From contig NZ_QOCF01000014.1 of assembly GCF_003318255.1 (NCBI RefSeq), positions 455,957 to 519,956 of the forward strand: a stretch of 64,000 nucleotides of DNA. The letters run 5' to 3'. The notes beneath the pieces were generated by a model, which worked only from the letters and a program-made list of their open reading frames with translations, had not been told where the DNA came from and did no database searches. Within the stretch, counting starts at the first letter, position 1. Each line of letters starts with the position of its first letter. Of this stretch, positions 18,651 through 28,138 are shown in pieces. Position numbers and translations under genes: made by a program. The DNA is from Ruegeria sp. A3M17 (lineage in GTDB: Bacteria > Pseudomonadota > Alphaproteobacteria > Rhodobacterales > Rhodobacteraceae).

Positions 18651-18791
18651 ATGAATCGCGCTATTCATCCCGTCAGGGCATTTCTGAACAGCTACGCGGC
18701 TTTGGAGGTGCGCACCATGACATCATCCTGTGACGGATGTGGAGATCTGATCCCCATGACCCCTTGTGCAACTGAGGTGGAACCATGCTGA
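18651..18791 (+). CDS. possible 46-residue cysteine-containing small protein
   Basis: An open frame of 46 codons begins two bases after the DUF6497 stop and ends seven bases inside the next gene, a coupled arrangement. It reads MNRAIHPVRAFLNSYAALEV and then has a CDGC motif and two more cysteines near the end (PCATEVEPC). A shorter start at the ATG before TSSCDGCGD (18717) is possible. No family is recognised. The gap-filling overlap favours a real gene, but length and composition prove nothing. Confidence 0.4.
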   Translation: MNRAIHPVRAFLNSYAALEVRTMTSSCDGCGDLIPMTPCATEVEPC

Positions 18792-19138
18792 AACATCGCG
18801 GATTTCCCGGGCGCCTGCCGGGCACTGACTTTCAGTTCATCATTCGTCGGGCCAATCCTAAGGGCGTGACGCCCCTGACCCGCCGCGAGCGGTTCCGGGA
18901 CCGTAAACCTGCGGACAAGCGCGCGGATGCGGCCTTTATGGAAGCCCTGTGGGCGCATTTCGGAGACCAGCCATTTGAGCGGGGCAACCTGGATGCTGGC
19001 CGTCTTTGCTGGCTTTTCGATCGCGAAGTCATTCCAGCCGAAGATCCGTTTGATCCGGCCAGCTACGACGCGCTTTTGATGATTGACCCAAATGCGGGGC
19101 GGATTTCCTTCCCCGAAATTTTCGACGGGGTGCGCTGA
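18785..19138 (+). CDS. conserved hypothetical protein
   Basis: A 117-residue soluble, basic-then-acidic protein (GTDFQFIIRRANPKGVTPLTRRERFRDRK, and DPNAGRISFPEIFDGVR at the end). No signal peptide or membrane segment and no known domain recognised. A GAGGTGG sequence precedes the ATG. Last of three small genes between pccB and pccA; its association with the propionate genes is only positional. Confidence 0.7.
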   Translation: MLKHRGFPGRLPGTDFQFIIRRANPKGVTPLTRRERFRDRKPADKRADAAFMEALWAHFGDQPFERGNLDAGRLCWLFDREVIPAEDPFDPASYDALLMIDPNAGRISFPEIFDGVR

Positions 19139-19189
19139 TCGTGCAAACCGCTGTCGCACATAACGCGGTGAGGCCATCCTGGCCCGGAA

Positions 19190-19211
19190 CCCTGCCCCTG
19201 TCGGGGCAGGG
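19190..19211. terminator. hairpin between convergent genes
   Basis: A perfect 9-bp stem, CCCTGCCCC / GGGGCAGGG, with a TGTC loop lies between the hypothetical gene and the convergent porin. There is no T tract on either side, so termination is inferred from position. Confidence 0.45.
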
Positions 19212-19224
19212 CTGGTGTGTGTGG

Positions 19225-20382
19225 TCAGAAGTTCAGCTGCGCCGCCAATTGAATCCGGTTGCTGTCAAAGGTGCGTCCGGTCGGTGCGTCGTTGCGCTCT
19301 CCGTAGAAGAATTCGGCACTAAGGGTCAGATTGTCGGTCGCTTTGTAAAAGGCGTTCACGTGGATCGTTTCAACCTCGGTAAAGGACAGGGTCCCGGTCG
19401 AGGTCGGCAGGTCGTAATTCTCTTGCCCATAGGCGATGCCGACGTTCCATTTGGGGCTGAGGTCCTGGCGGAATTCCACGGTAAACCCGTCCACATCATT
19501 GGCCTGCCCGTTGACGATGGCGTCACCCGCGGCGATCAGGTAGGGGCCCAATGCCTCGCCGTCGACATAGTTGACTTGAAACAGACCGCCTTGCCAGGGC
19601 CGGATGCCAGCCGAGAGCGTAAAGCCGGTCTGGTCCACTTCGACCTCCCCGGACTGCGCCTTACCGTAAAGGGCCGAGGCGCGGGCGAGGTAGGTGTCGT
19701 TATTGTATTCGATAGATCCAGTCAGGACGGGATCATCCGAGTCCGAGCCACCGACGTTTTCTTCGATCGCAAACGCAAAGGTTGTGTCGGAGCCCAGCGT
19801 GTTCGTATAGCGCACCTGAGGGACGCGAGCGAAAGGAATGCCAACGGGGCCGTTGAATTCGACTGTCGTGGGATAGGTGTCCAACGGCTGGAAGTTGGTC
19901 CAGAATTGACCGATCAACCAATTGTCACCAATACGGATATTGGCGTGACGCAGGCGCAGTTCAGCCGGCCCATCCGAGCCGCCGGAAAACAGGTCCAGTT
20001 CCAGCTGGCCCGCAATATCGCCGATGGCAGACGGCGTATTGGTCCGAAGCCCGATGCGCGATTGGCGCACGGTGGCCCCAAAGGTGCCGCTGGTGGCATT
20101 TGCTGGCTCGCCAATTCGGGTCGCATCGGCAAGGTCACCGAGTTCAAAGTCGGTATCGTAGAAGAAATCAGCCTTAACGTAACCGTAAACATCAAGCGTG
20201 GTGTTTCCGATCCGAAGATCACCAGTGCCAGCGCCAGGTTTTCCGGCCTCCAGAGCTTCGACGCGGGCACGCAGGGCATCAAGTTCCGTTTGCGTCTGGG
20301 CGTCTTGGGCGAAAGCAGCCGTGCCGGACATGCCAAGCGCAGACACGGCAAGCAGAAACGCCGTTTTTCTCTTTGCAATCAT
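19225..20382 (-). CDS. outer-membrane porin
   Basis: About 385 residues. A signal peptide (MIAKRKTAFLLAVSALGMSGTAAFA) is followed by a short coiled coil (TQTELDALRARVEALEAG), then amphipathic strands with alternating residues, and a C-terminal phenylalanine (QLAAQLNF), the outer-membrane assembly signal. This is the trimeric porin/DcaP-like layout. The frame extends to 20430, but the signal peptide fixes the start at 20382. It is oriented against the pcc genes and has its own long upstream region. Substrate selectivity unknown. Confidence 0.88.
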   Translation of the reverse strand: MIAKRKTAFLLAVSALGMSGTAAFAQDAQTQTELDALRARVEALEAGKPGAGTGDLRIGNTTLDVYGYVKADFFYDTDFELGDLADATRIGEPANATSGTFGATVRQSRIGLRTNTPSAIGDIAGQLELDLFSGGSDGPAELRLRHANIRIGDNWLIGQFWTNFQPLDTYPTTVEFNGPVGIPFARVPQVRYTNTLGSDTTFAFAIEENVGGSDSDDPVLTGSIEYNNDTYLARASALYGKAQSGEVEVDQTGFTLSAGIRPWQGGLFQVNYVDGEALGPYLIAAGDAIVNGQANDVDGFTVEFRQDLSPKWNVGIAYGQENYDLPTSTGTLSFTEVETIHVNAFYKATDNLTLSAEFFYGERNDAPTGRTFDSNRIQLAAQLNF

Positions 20383-20853
20383 GTGGATATTTCCTTGTGT
20401 GCGAGTGTGCACGGACACCGTTCCACGCAAGAGAACTTGATGGAAATCACGAGAACGGGAAGAAAAGCGCCTGGTTTTTCAAGGAAATGTGTAAGAATTC
20501 TGGGCCGTTTTCACCCTATGGTGAACAGAACGGTTAACCATTTGCATTTGAGAAGAGAATTTCTGACGTCATTCTCAGCAGCCCGTGATGATGCAGGCGC
20601 AGAAACAAATCTTTTGGTGAAGAAATGTAACGGCAACGTGACTACTTTAGCGTTGCGTACGACATCCGGAACAGCCCCCAAACTCGGCACGATTCTGCGC
20701 GCGTATTCGCTTAATGGGCGATTTCCAGCCGGAATCTTGGCCGGAAACAATACTTTGTTTACGCAATTGATTGTGCCAAGCAACCTGTCTAAGCCGTGCG
20801 GCTCTACTTTGCCTGCGTCGCGCAAGCACCTACTATTCCGTACCCCTTCCTTC

Positions 20854-20897
20854 CGCGGGCAGGCTTGTGAAGTTCACAAAGTCCTGCCCGCGTTTTT
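20854..20897 (+). terminator. intrinsic terminator or attenuator with no gene before it
   Basis: CGCGGGCAGG (20854-20863) pairs perfectly with CCTGCCCGCG (20883-20892), with a second inner stem CTTGTGAA / TTCACAAAG, and is followed by TTTTTCTTT. A possible promoter (TTGCCT, 16 bases, TACTAT) lies just upstream. It ends either a small RNA or a leader 135 bases before the lipoprotein gene. Confidence 0.65.
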
Positions 20898-20899
20898 CT

Positions 20900-20940
20900 T
20901 TGCGCAAGAACCAAGCGTAAAGCGGCACAAATTTGCGCAA
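20900..20940. promoter_or_regulatory. paired TTGCGCAA palindromes
   Basis: Two identical 8-base palindromes, TTGCGCAA at 20900-20907 and 20933-20940, each preceded by T and followed by A or G. Their starts are 33 bases apart, about three helical turns. They lie between the terminator-like hairpin and the lipoprotein gene. No known regulator is assigned. Confidence 0.35.
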
Positions 20941-20989
20941 AATGCCATTCAGCACTGCCTGATATTGAATAACAGGGTCGAATTCGGAC

Positions 20990-21029
20990 ATCTGCCCCGG
21001 AACGCATCAAGAATTCAAAAGGGGCAGAT
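20990..21029 (+). promoter_or_regulatory. hairpin covering the RBS of the lipoprotein gene
   Basis: ATCTGCCCC (20990-20998) is perfectly complementary to GGGGCAGAT (21021-21029). The right arm contains the only RBS-like sequence (AAAAGGGG) and ends three bases before the ATG at 21033, so folding would block translation. Confidence 0.6.
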
Positions 21030-21032
21030 ATC

Positions 21033-21236
21033 ATGCGAATCTCGAAACTCGTTCTTGCAATGGCGACCTGCGCAGGCCTTGCCGCCTGTGGCGACACGAC
21101 GGGCGAACAGGCGCTGCTTGGCGGCGGCGCGGGCGCCGTCGGGGCGGCTGTTGTCAGCGCCGATCCGCTGTTCGGCGCGGTTGTCGGCGCGGCAGGCAAT
21201 GTCCTGTACTGCAAGACACAAAACAACTGTAGGTAA
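21033..21236 (+). CDS. small glycine-zipper lipoprotein
   Basis: 67 residues. A lipoprotein signal peptide ends in the lipobox LAAC (lipidated cysteine near residue 19). A glycine/alanine-rich zipper follows (LLGGGAGAVGAAVVSADPLFGAVVGAAG) and the protein ends with a second cysteine pair (YCKTQNNC). Such YMGG-like proteins insert in or line the outer membrane; exact role unknown. The RBS is buried in a perfect 9-bp hairpin, and a strong terminator follows, so it is a single-gene unit. Confidence 0.8.
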   Translation: MRISKLVLAMATCAGLAACGDTTGEQALLGGGAGAVGAAVVSADPLFGAVVGAAGNVLYCKTQNNCR

Positions 21237-21284
21237 TACCCGGTTTTCCGGGGCGCGCGTCGCCCCGACCGTCATCGCGCATCA

Positions 21285-21320
21285 CGCCGCCGTGGGGATT
21301 GTTCCCTGCGGCGGCGTTTT
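21285..21320 (+). terminator. rho-independent terminator after the lipoprotein gene
   Basis: CGCCGCCG (21285-21292) and CGGCGGCG (21309-21316) form the stem, followed by TTTT, 34 bases before pccA. Confidence 0.75.
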
Positions 21321-21353
21321 GCGTTCTCAGAACATCAAGACAAAGGACGTTCC

Positions 21354-23399
21354 ATGTTTAACAAGATCCTGATCGCCAACCGGGGCGAGATCGCTTGCCG
21401 GGTCATCAAGACCGCCCGTAAGATGGGTATCGGCACCGTTGCCATTTATTCGGACGCAGACAAGAACGCCCTGCACGTGTCGATGGCGGATGAATCGGTG
21501 CATATCGGCCCGCCGCCTGCGAACCAGTCCTATATCGTGATCGACAAAGTCATGGATGCCATCCGCCAAAGCGGGGCGCAGGCCGTTCACCCTGGCTATG
21601 GTTTCCTGTCCGAAAACGCCAAGTTCGCCAAGGCGCTTGAAGCCGAAGGCGTGGCCTTTGTCGGTCCGCCGGTTGGGGCAATTGAAAGCATGGGTGACAA
21701 GATCACCTCGAAGAAGATCGCACAAGAAGCCGGTGTTTCCACCGTTCCCGGTTACATGGGTTTGATCGAAGACGCAGATGAGGCCGTCAAGATTTCCAAC
21801 GAAGTCGGCTATCCGGTTATGATCAAGGCCAGTGCAGGTGGCGGCGGCAAAGGCATGCGGATCGCCTGGAACGATGAGGAGGCGCGCGAAGGTTTCCAGT
21901 CGTCCAAGAACGAAGCCGCGAATTCGTTCGGAGACGACCGGATCTTTATCGAAAAATTCGTGACCCAGCCACGGCACATCGAGATTCAGGTGCTGTGCGA
22001 CAGTCACGGCAACGGCATCTATCTGGGCGAACGTGAATGCTCGATCCAGCGTCGGAACCAGAAAGTGGTCGAAGAAGCACCGTCGCCGTTCTTGGATGAA
22101 GCGACCCGTAAGGCGATGGGCGAACAGGCCGTGGCACTGGCCAAGGCCGTGGACTATGCCAGCGCCGGTACGGTTGAATTCATCGTCGATGGGGAAAAGA
22201 ACTTCTACTTCCTGGAAATGAACACACGCCTGCAGGTGGAACACCCTGTCACCGAATTGATCACTGGTGTCGATCTGGTTGAGCAGATGATCCGAGTGGC
22301 GGCGGGTGAAAAGCTGTCGATCACACAGGACGACGTGACCCTGACCGGCTGGGCCATCGAAAACCGCCTGTATGCCGAAGATCCGTATCGCGGCTTTCTG
22401 CCTTCAATTGGCCGTCTGACCCGCTATCGCCCGCCGCAAGAAATTGCCTCAGGTCCGCTGTTGGTGAACGGTAAATGGCAAGGTGAAGCGCCCGAAGGTG
22501 AAGCCGCTGTGCGCAACGATACCGGCGTCTATGAAGGCGGCGAGATCAGCATGTACTATGACCCGATGATCGCCAAACTGTGCACCTGGGCGTCTACCCG
22601 CGAGGCGGCGATTGAAGCGATGCGCGTAGCGCTCGACAGCTTTGAGGTCGAAGGCATTGGCCACAACCTGCCATTCTTGTCAGCGGTCATGGATCATCCG
22701 ATTTTCATCAGCGGCAACATGACCACCGCGTTCATCGAAGAACAATACCCGGATGGTTTCGAAGGCGTCACTCTGCCCGAGGATGACTTGCGTCGCATCG
22801 CGGCCTCTTGTGCCGCCATGCACCGCGTCGCGGAAATCCGCAGGGCCCGCGTGTCGGGCCGGATGGATAACCACGAACGTAAGGTTGGTGACCGTTGGGT
22901 TGTTTCCGTTCAGGGCAACGAATTCGCGGTTCGGGTGAGTGCCGACAAGGATGGTGCGACGGTTCGCTTCGAAGATGGAACGGCCTTGCGCGTGGCCTCG
23001 GACTGGACGCCTGGCGATCAACTGGCAGTTTTGGACGTCGATGACAGTCCGCTGGTTTTGAAGGTCGGAAAAATCTCGGGCGGGTTCCGTATTCGCAACC
23101 GGGGTGCAGACCTTAAGGTTCATGTCCGCACGGCACGTCAGGCCGAGCTGGCGCGTATGATGCCCGAAAAGCTGCCGCCGGATACTTCGAAAATGCTGCT
23201 CTGCCCGATGCCCGGCCTGATCGTGAAGATCGATGTCGAAGTGGGCCAGGAAGTGCAGGAAGGTCAGGCGCTGTGCACTGTTGAGGCGATGAAGATGGAA
23301 AACATTCTGCGCGCCGAAAAGAAGGGTGTCGTGTCCAAAGTCAACGCAGGTCCCGGCGACAACCTCGCCGTGGACGACGTGATCATCGAGTTCGAATGA
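21354..23399 (+). CDS. pccA: propionyl-CoA carboxylase alpha subunit (biotin carboxylase plus biotin carrier)
   Basis: 681 residues. Residues 1-450 form the biotin carboxylase half: MFNKILIANRGEIACRV, the ATP-grasp glycine-rich loop KASAGGGGKGMR, the active-site block EMNTRLQVEHPVTE. A BT linker domain occupies about 460-600. The C-terminus is a biotinyl domain with the EAMKMEN biotinylation lysine near residue 647. It carboxylates biotin with bicarbonate and ATP and passes the CO2 to PccB. Separated from pccB by 3.3 kb of other genes, so the two subunits need separate transcripts. Confidence 0.97.
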   Translation: MFNKILIANRGEIACRVIKTARKMGIGTVAIYSDADKNALHVSMADESVHIGPPPANQSYIVIDKVMDAIRQSGAQAVHPGYGFLSENAKFAKALEAEGVAFVGPPVGAIESMGDKITSKKIAQEAGVSTVPGYMGLIEDADEAVKISNEVGYPVMIKASAGGGGKGMRIAWNDEEAREGFQSSKNEAANSFGDDRIFIEKFVTQPRHIEIQVLCDSHGNGIYLGERECSIQRRNQKVVEEAPSPFLDEATRKAMGEQAVALAKAVDYASAGTVEFIVDGEKNFYFLEMNTRLQVEHPVTELITGVDLVEQMIRVAAGEKLSITQDDVTLTGWAIENRLYAEDPYRGFLPSIGRLTRYRPPQEIASGPLLVNGKWQGEAPEGEAAVRNDTGVYEGGEISMYYDPMIAKLCTWASTREAAIEAMRVALDSFEVEGIGHNLPFLSAVMDHPIFISGNMTTAFIEEQYPDGFEGVTLPEDDLRRIAASCAAMHRVAEIRRARVSGRMDNHERKVGDRWVVSVQGNEFAVRVSADKDGATVRFEDGTALRVASDWTPGDQLAVLDVDDSPLVLKVGKISGGFRIRNRGADLKVHVRTARQAELARMMPEKLPPDTSKMLLCPMPGLIVKIDVEVGQEVQEGQALCTVEAMKMENILRAEKKGVVSKVNAGPGDNLAVDDVIIEFE

Positions 23400-23433
23400 T
23401 CATGATCGCGTTTTCCCCATATCTCCATGGTTT

Positions 23434-23452
23434 CCCGGCAGTTCGCGCCGGG
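23434..23452. terminator. short hairpin between converging pccA and the DUF4174 gene
   Basis: CCCGGC (23434-23439) and GCCGGG (23447-23452) pair around a 7-base loop in the 76-base convergent gap. There is no long T run, so confidence is modest. Confidence 0.35.
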
Positions 23453-23475
23453 AGCCTTGGGCGTGGCGAAAGCGC

Positions 23476-23922
23476 TCAGCCGCCCTCGCGTCGTTCGCGG
23501 ATTTCGCGCTCGCGCAGGGGCGTTTTGTCGATGGAACGGCCGATTTCACGTGTGCTCCACGGCGAGGGTTTGCGCAGTTTGACCACGCCGTCCTTGTCGA
23601 CGAACACCATCTGGAAACCGCGCGGGCGTAATTGTGACCGGATCGGAGAACGGGCGGACGGATCGGTATCGGTCAGCACGACCACATCCCGGTCGCGCAT
23701 GGCCTCTTCGCCTTCCAGAAGCATGTCGATTTGCTGCCGGAAACGCGGGTCGGCTGGGGTATCGGCAAAGACGACGATGGGCCGACTGACCCATAAGTAT
23801 TCGCTCAACTCGCTATCACCAGCGGGGCGGACAAAGTCTTCATCGACGGGCGCAGACCCGTCTGCCGCCAACGCGACCAGCGGGAATAGTGCCGAGAAAA
23901 CAAGGGCAAGCGTTCGTGTCAT
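23476..23922 (-). CDS. DUF4174 domain exported protein
   Basis: 148 residues. A signal peptide (MTRTLALVFSALFPLVALAA) is followed by a thioredoxin-like DUF4174 domain (SRPIVVFADTPADPRFRQQIDMLLEGEEAMRDRDVVVLTDTDP ... RGFQMVFVDKDGVVKLRKPSPW). No CxxC is present, so redox activity is unlikely. Periplasmic; function unknown. A longer frame reads back to 24813, but that part is antisense to the mutase gene; the signal peptide fixes the start. Confidence 0.82.
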   Translation of the reverse strand: MTRTLALVFSALFPLVALAADGSAPVDEDFVRPAGDSELSEYLWVSRPIVVFADTPADPRFRQQIDMLLEGEEAMRDRDVVVLTDTDPSARSPIRSQLRPRGFQMVFVDKDGVVKLRKPSPWSTREIGRSIDKTPLREREIRERREGG

Positions 23923-23954
23923 AGGGCCTCCTGTTCGTTTGAATATAGCCTCTG

Positions 23955-23975
23955 CGCCGGTGAATGCGACCGGCG
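23955..23975. promoter_or_regulatory. inverted repeat between the DUF4174 gene and scpA
   Basis: CGCCGGT-GAATGCG-ACCGGCG is a perfect 7-bp inverted repeat in the divergent gap, 33 bases from the DUF4174 start and 116 from scpA. It could be an operator or a leader hairpin. Confidence 0.35.
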
Positions 23976-24090
23976 AAATGCACGCAGGCTTCAAAATATC
24001 GCGTTTACACCTGCCGCGACGCGCGGCACCGAACGTTAAAACGCGCAGGCAATGCCTGTTCGCGACCCGAATTGAGAAAAGGAATACGCA

Positions 24091-26217
<2,127 letters not shown>

Positions 26218-26275
26218 GGCGTTCAAAGAATTTCGTCGAAAAATCTTGTGATCCACCGCCTTTAAGGAAAACATG

Positions 26276-26306
26276 CGACCAGATCCGATAGGGTCTGGTC
26301 GTTTTT
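26276..26306 (+). terminator. rho-independent terminator after scpA
   Basis: CGACCAGA and TCTGGTCG (26276-26301) form the stem, followed by TTTTT at 26302-26306. Confidence 0.8.
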
Positions 26307-26321
26307 CATAGGAGGCGCTGC

Positions 26322-26924
26322 GTGTTACTGGATCATTTGGCGGTTGCGGGCGAAACGCTCGAAGAAGCGTCTGCCCATGTCGAACAGGCATTGGGAGTAC
26401 CGCTGCAAGACGGCGGCAAGCATAAAAGATTCGGCACCTACAATCGTCTTTTGGGGCTGCGGGATGGCCTGTACCTAGAGGCTATTGCGATCGACCCACA
26501 GGCACCGAATCCGCAAACAACTAGATGGTTCGATCTGGACCGGTTCACGGGCGCGCCCCGGCTTACCAACTGGATATGCCGGGTGCCGGACATTTCTGCC
26601 TCCCTTTCCGTTTTCCCCGATGGCGTCGGGCATCCGATTGATCTGGCCCGCGGAGCGTTGCGCTGGCAGATGGCGGTTCCGCCAAACGGGCGTCTGCCCT
26701 TCGACAATCTGTTCCCGGCGCTTATTCAGTGGCACGGAGATTTGCATCCGGCAAATATGCTGCAGGATAGCGGCTGCCGTTTGCGTCGGTTGGTGGTTTT
26801 TCACCCGGACGCGCTGGAGCTTGCCAAGCTGCTAGGCGAAATGGGCGCTGTTGTATTCGACACAGGCCCGGTCGCATTGCGAGCAGAGTTCGAAACACCG
26901 CACGGGAAGCGCGTGTTGGAATGA
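26322..26924 (+). CDS. VOC-superfamily protein (glyoxalase_3-like)
   Basis: 200 residues starting at a GTG with a clear GGAGG six bases upstream. The first half (MLLDHLAVAGETLEEASAHVEQALGVPLQ...HKRFGTYNRLLGLRDGLYLEAIAID) is a VOC beta-alpha-beta module with the possible metal ligands His5 and Glu near residue 50. Related proteins are annotated only as glyoxalase-like. Metal and substrate are unknown. Its stop overlaps the next start (ATGA), so it is coupled to the GNAT gene. The methylmalonyl-CoA epimerase, also a VOC protein, is smaller and different; I do not call this one an epimerase. Confidence 0.8.
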   Translation: MLLDHLAVAGETLEEASAHVEQALGVPLQDGGKHKRFGTYNRLLGLRDGLYLEAIAIDPQAPNPQTTRWFDLDRFTGAPRLTNWICRVPDISASLSVFPDGVGHPIDLARGALRWQMAVPPNGRLPFDNLFPALIQWHGDLHPANMLQDSGCRLRRLVVFHPDALELAKLLGEMGAVVFDTGPVALRAEFETPHGKRVLE

Positions 26925-27445
26925 AAATCAGGCAGGCCAAAGCTGCGGACGCCAAAGAGATAGCTGCGATCACCAACGCAATCATTCGCGACACGCTGGT
27001 AACATTCACAACCGACGAACGCAGCGTGGAGGGCATTGCACGTGACATCGAAGCGCGTGGTCCGGCCTATCTTGTGGCAGAACAAGACGACCAGATTCTT
27101 GGGTTTGCAACCTATGGTCCGTTTCGATCCGGTCCGGGATACGCGCAGTGTCGAGAGCTGACGATCCAACTGGCCATTGATGCGCGCGGACAGGGCACGG
27201 GGCGCGCTTTGATGCGGGCGCTTGAGGCCGCCGCCCGGGCAGAGGGAACTCATGCACTGGTGGCGGGGATTTCTTTGGCAAATCCGGGGGCAGTTTCTTT
27301 TCACGCGGCCGTGGGCTTTGTCGAAGTCGGGCGCATGCCCGAGGTTGGGTTCAAGTGGGGGAAACGTCTGGACCTTGTTCTGATGCAGAAAATTCTTGCC
27401 ACAGACGGTTTGGTTGCACCTGACAGTCCCGATTTGGGACGCTAG
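26921..27445 (+). CDS. GNAT N-acetyltransferase, phosphinothricin acetyltransferase-like
   Basis: 174 residues with the GNAT fold. The start MKIRQAKAADAKEIAAITNAIIRDTLVTFTT and the acetyl-CoA loop IDARGQGTGRALMRALE (Q/RxxGxG/A) are as in the PAT/MddA group that acetylates small amines or amino acid analogues. ISLANPGAVSFHAAVGFVEVG is the usual C-terminal block. The physiological substrate is unknown. Coupled by a 4-base overlap to the VOC gene. Confidence 0.87.
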   Translation: MKIRQAKAADAKEIAAITNAIIRDTLVTFTTDERSVEGIARDIEARGPAYLVAEQDDQILGFATYGPFRSGPGYAQCRELTIQLAIDARGQGTGRALMRALEAAARAEGTHALVAGISLANPGAVSFHAAVGFVEVGRMPEVGFKWGKRLDLVLMQKILATDGLVAPDSPDLGR

Positions 27446-27454
27446 GGTGCGCTC

Positions 27455-28135
27455 ATGTCGATCTGGATCCGTATATCCGATGCGCTAAGCGCGCTTGCCC
27501 AGGGTGAAAGCCTTACCGCAGTCTTTGAAAAGCTGCGCTCGCCACCCGAACGGTCGGTGGCCTTCACCATCGCCGTGATCGCACTGGGCGCGAAAATGGC
27601 CAAGGCTGACGGGCAGGTGACGCGGGATGAGGTCACGGCCTTCCGCGACGTGTTCCAGATCGCCCGCGATGATGAGGAAGGCGCGGCGCGCGTGTTCAAT
27701 ATGGCCCGCACGGATGTTGCGGGCTATCAGGACTATGCCCACAAAATCGCGCGCATGTTTTCCGAGGATAGCACCACGCTGTGCGACCTGATGGAGGGGT
27801 TGTTCCACATCGCCATGGCGGACGGATTCTATCACCCCAACGAAAATGAATTTCTGGAAGAGGTCAGTCATATTTTCGGCCAGACCGATGCGCAGTTCAT
27901 GGCCTTGCGTGCCCGTTTTGTGCCTGATGCGCCCAATGATCCTTACACGGTTCTTGGGGTGCCACGGGACATGCCGTTGTCTGATATTCGCAAGGTTTGG
28001 CGGCAGCTTGTGCGCGAAACACATCCCGATGCGATGTTGGCGCGTGGGGTCCCTGAAGAGGCCGTACGTCTGGCCGAAAAGAAGATGATCGACATCAACC
28101 GCGCCTGGGACGAAGTCAACGGCGCGCAGGCCTGA
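27455..28135 (+). CDS. TerB/DjlA-like J-domain protein
   Basis: 226 residues. An N-terminal TerB-like helical domain (about 25-140; FTIAVIALGAKMAKADGQVTRDEVTAF) is followed by a C-terminal J domain (DPYTVLGVPRDMPLSDIRKVWRQLVRETHPDAM) with the HPD motif near residue 190 that stimulates DnaK ATPase. This is the DjlA layout without the N-terminal membrane anchor, so probably a soluble co-chaperone. It starts 9 bases after the GNAT stop and lies 3 bases before the next gene. Confidence 0.88.
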   Translation: MSIWIRISDALSALAQGESLTAVFEKLRSPPERSVAFTIAVIALGAKMAKADGQVTRDEVTAFRDVFQIARDDEEGAARVFNMARTDVAGYQDYAHKIARMFSEDSTTLCDLMEGLFHIAMADGFYHPNENEFLEEVSHIFGQTDAQFMALRARFVPDAPNDPYTVLGVPRDMPLSDIRKVWRQLVRETHPDAMLARGVPEEAVRLAEKKMIDINRAWDEVNGAQA

Positions 28136-28138
28136 GGT

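Larger units (their letters stand above)
20383..21032. other. 650-base non-coding region with regulatory structures
   Basis: No credible gene is seen here. The region contains the porin promoter side (AT-rich, 20440-20560), a TTAACCAT that resembles a CtrA half-site (20534-20541), a 6-bp inverted repeat GAGAAT / ATTCTC (20555-20576), a terminator-like hairpin (20854-20897), paired TTGCGCAA palindromes and an RBS-masking hairpin, listed separately. Confidence 0.6.

Noticed and set aside
20534..20541. TTAACCAT as a CtrA site
   Set aside because: Only one half-site, no second TTAA at the expected spacing, and 8-base matches are common in AT-rich stretches.
20511..20825. A 104-codon minus-strand frame in the long non-coding region
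   Set aside because: No RBS, no family, and composition unlike neighbouring genes; probably chance.
19141..21372. A 743-codon open frame on the plus strand
   Set aside because: It runs antisense through the porin gene and across the non-coding region. The encoded sequence has no domain, and the porin on the other strand has a signal peptide and the correct C-terminal phenylalanine.
26322..26924. Methylmalonyl-CoA epimerase
   Set aside because: The gene is downstream of the mutase and encodes a VOC fold, but its length (200 aa) and sequence fit the glyoxalase_3-like group rather than the ~135 aa epimerase.
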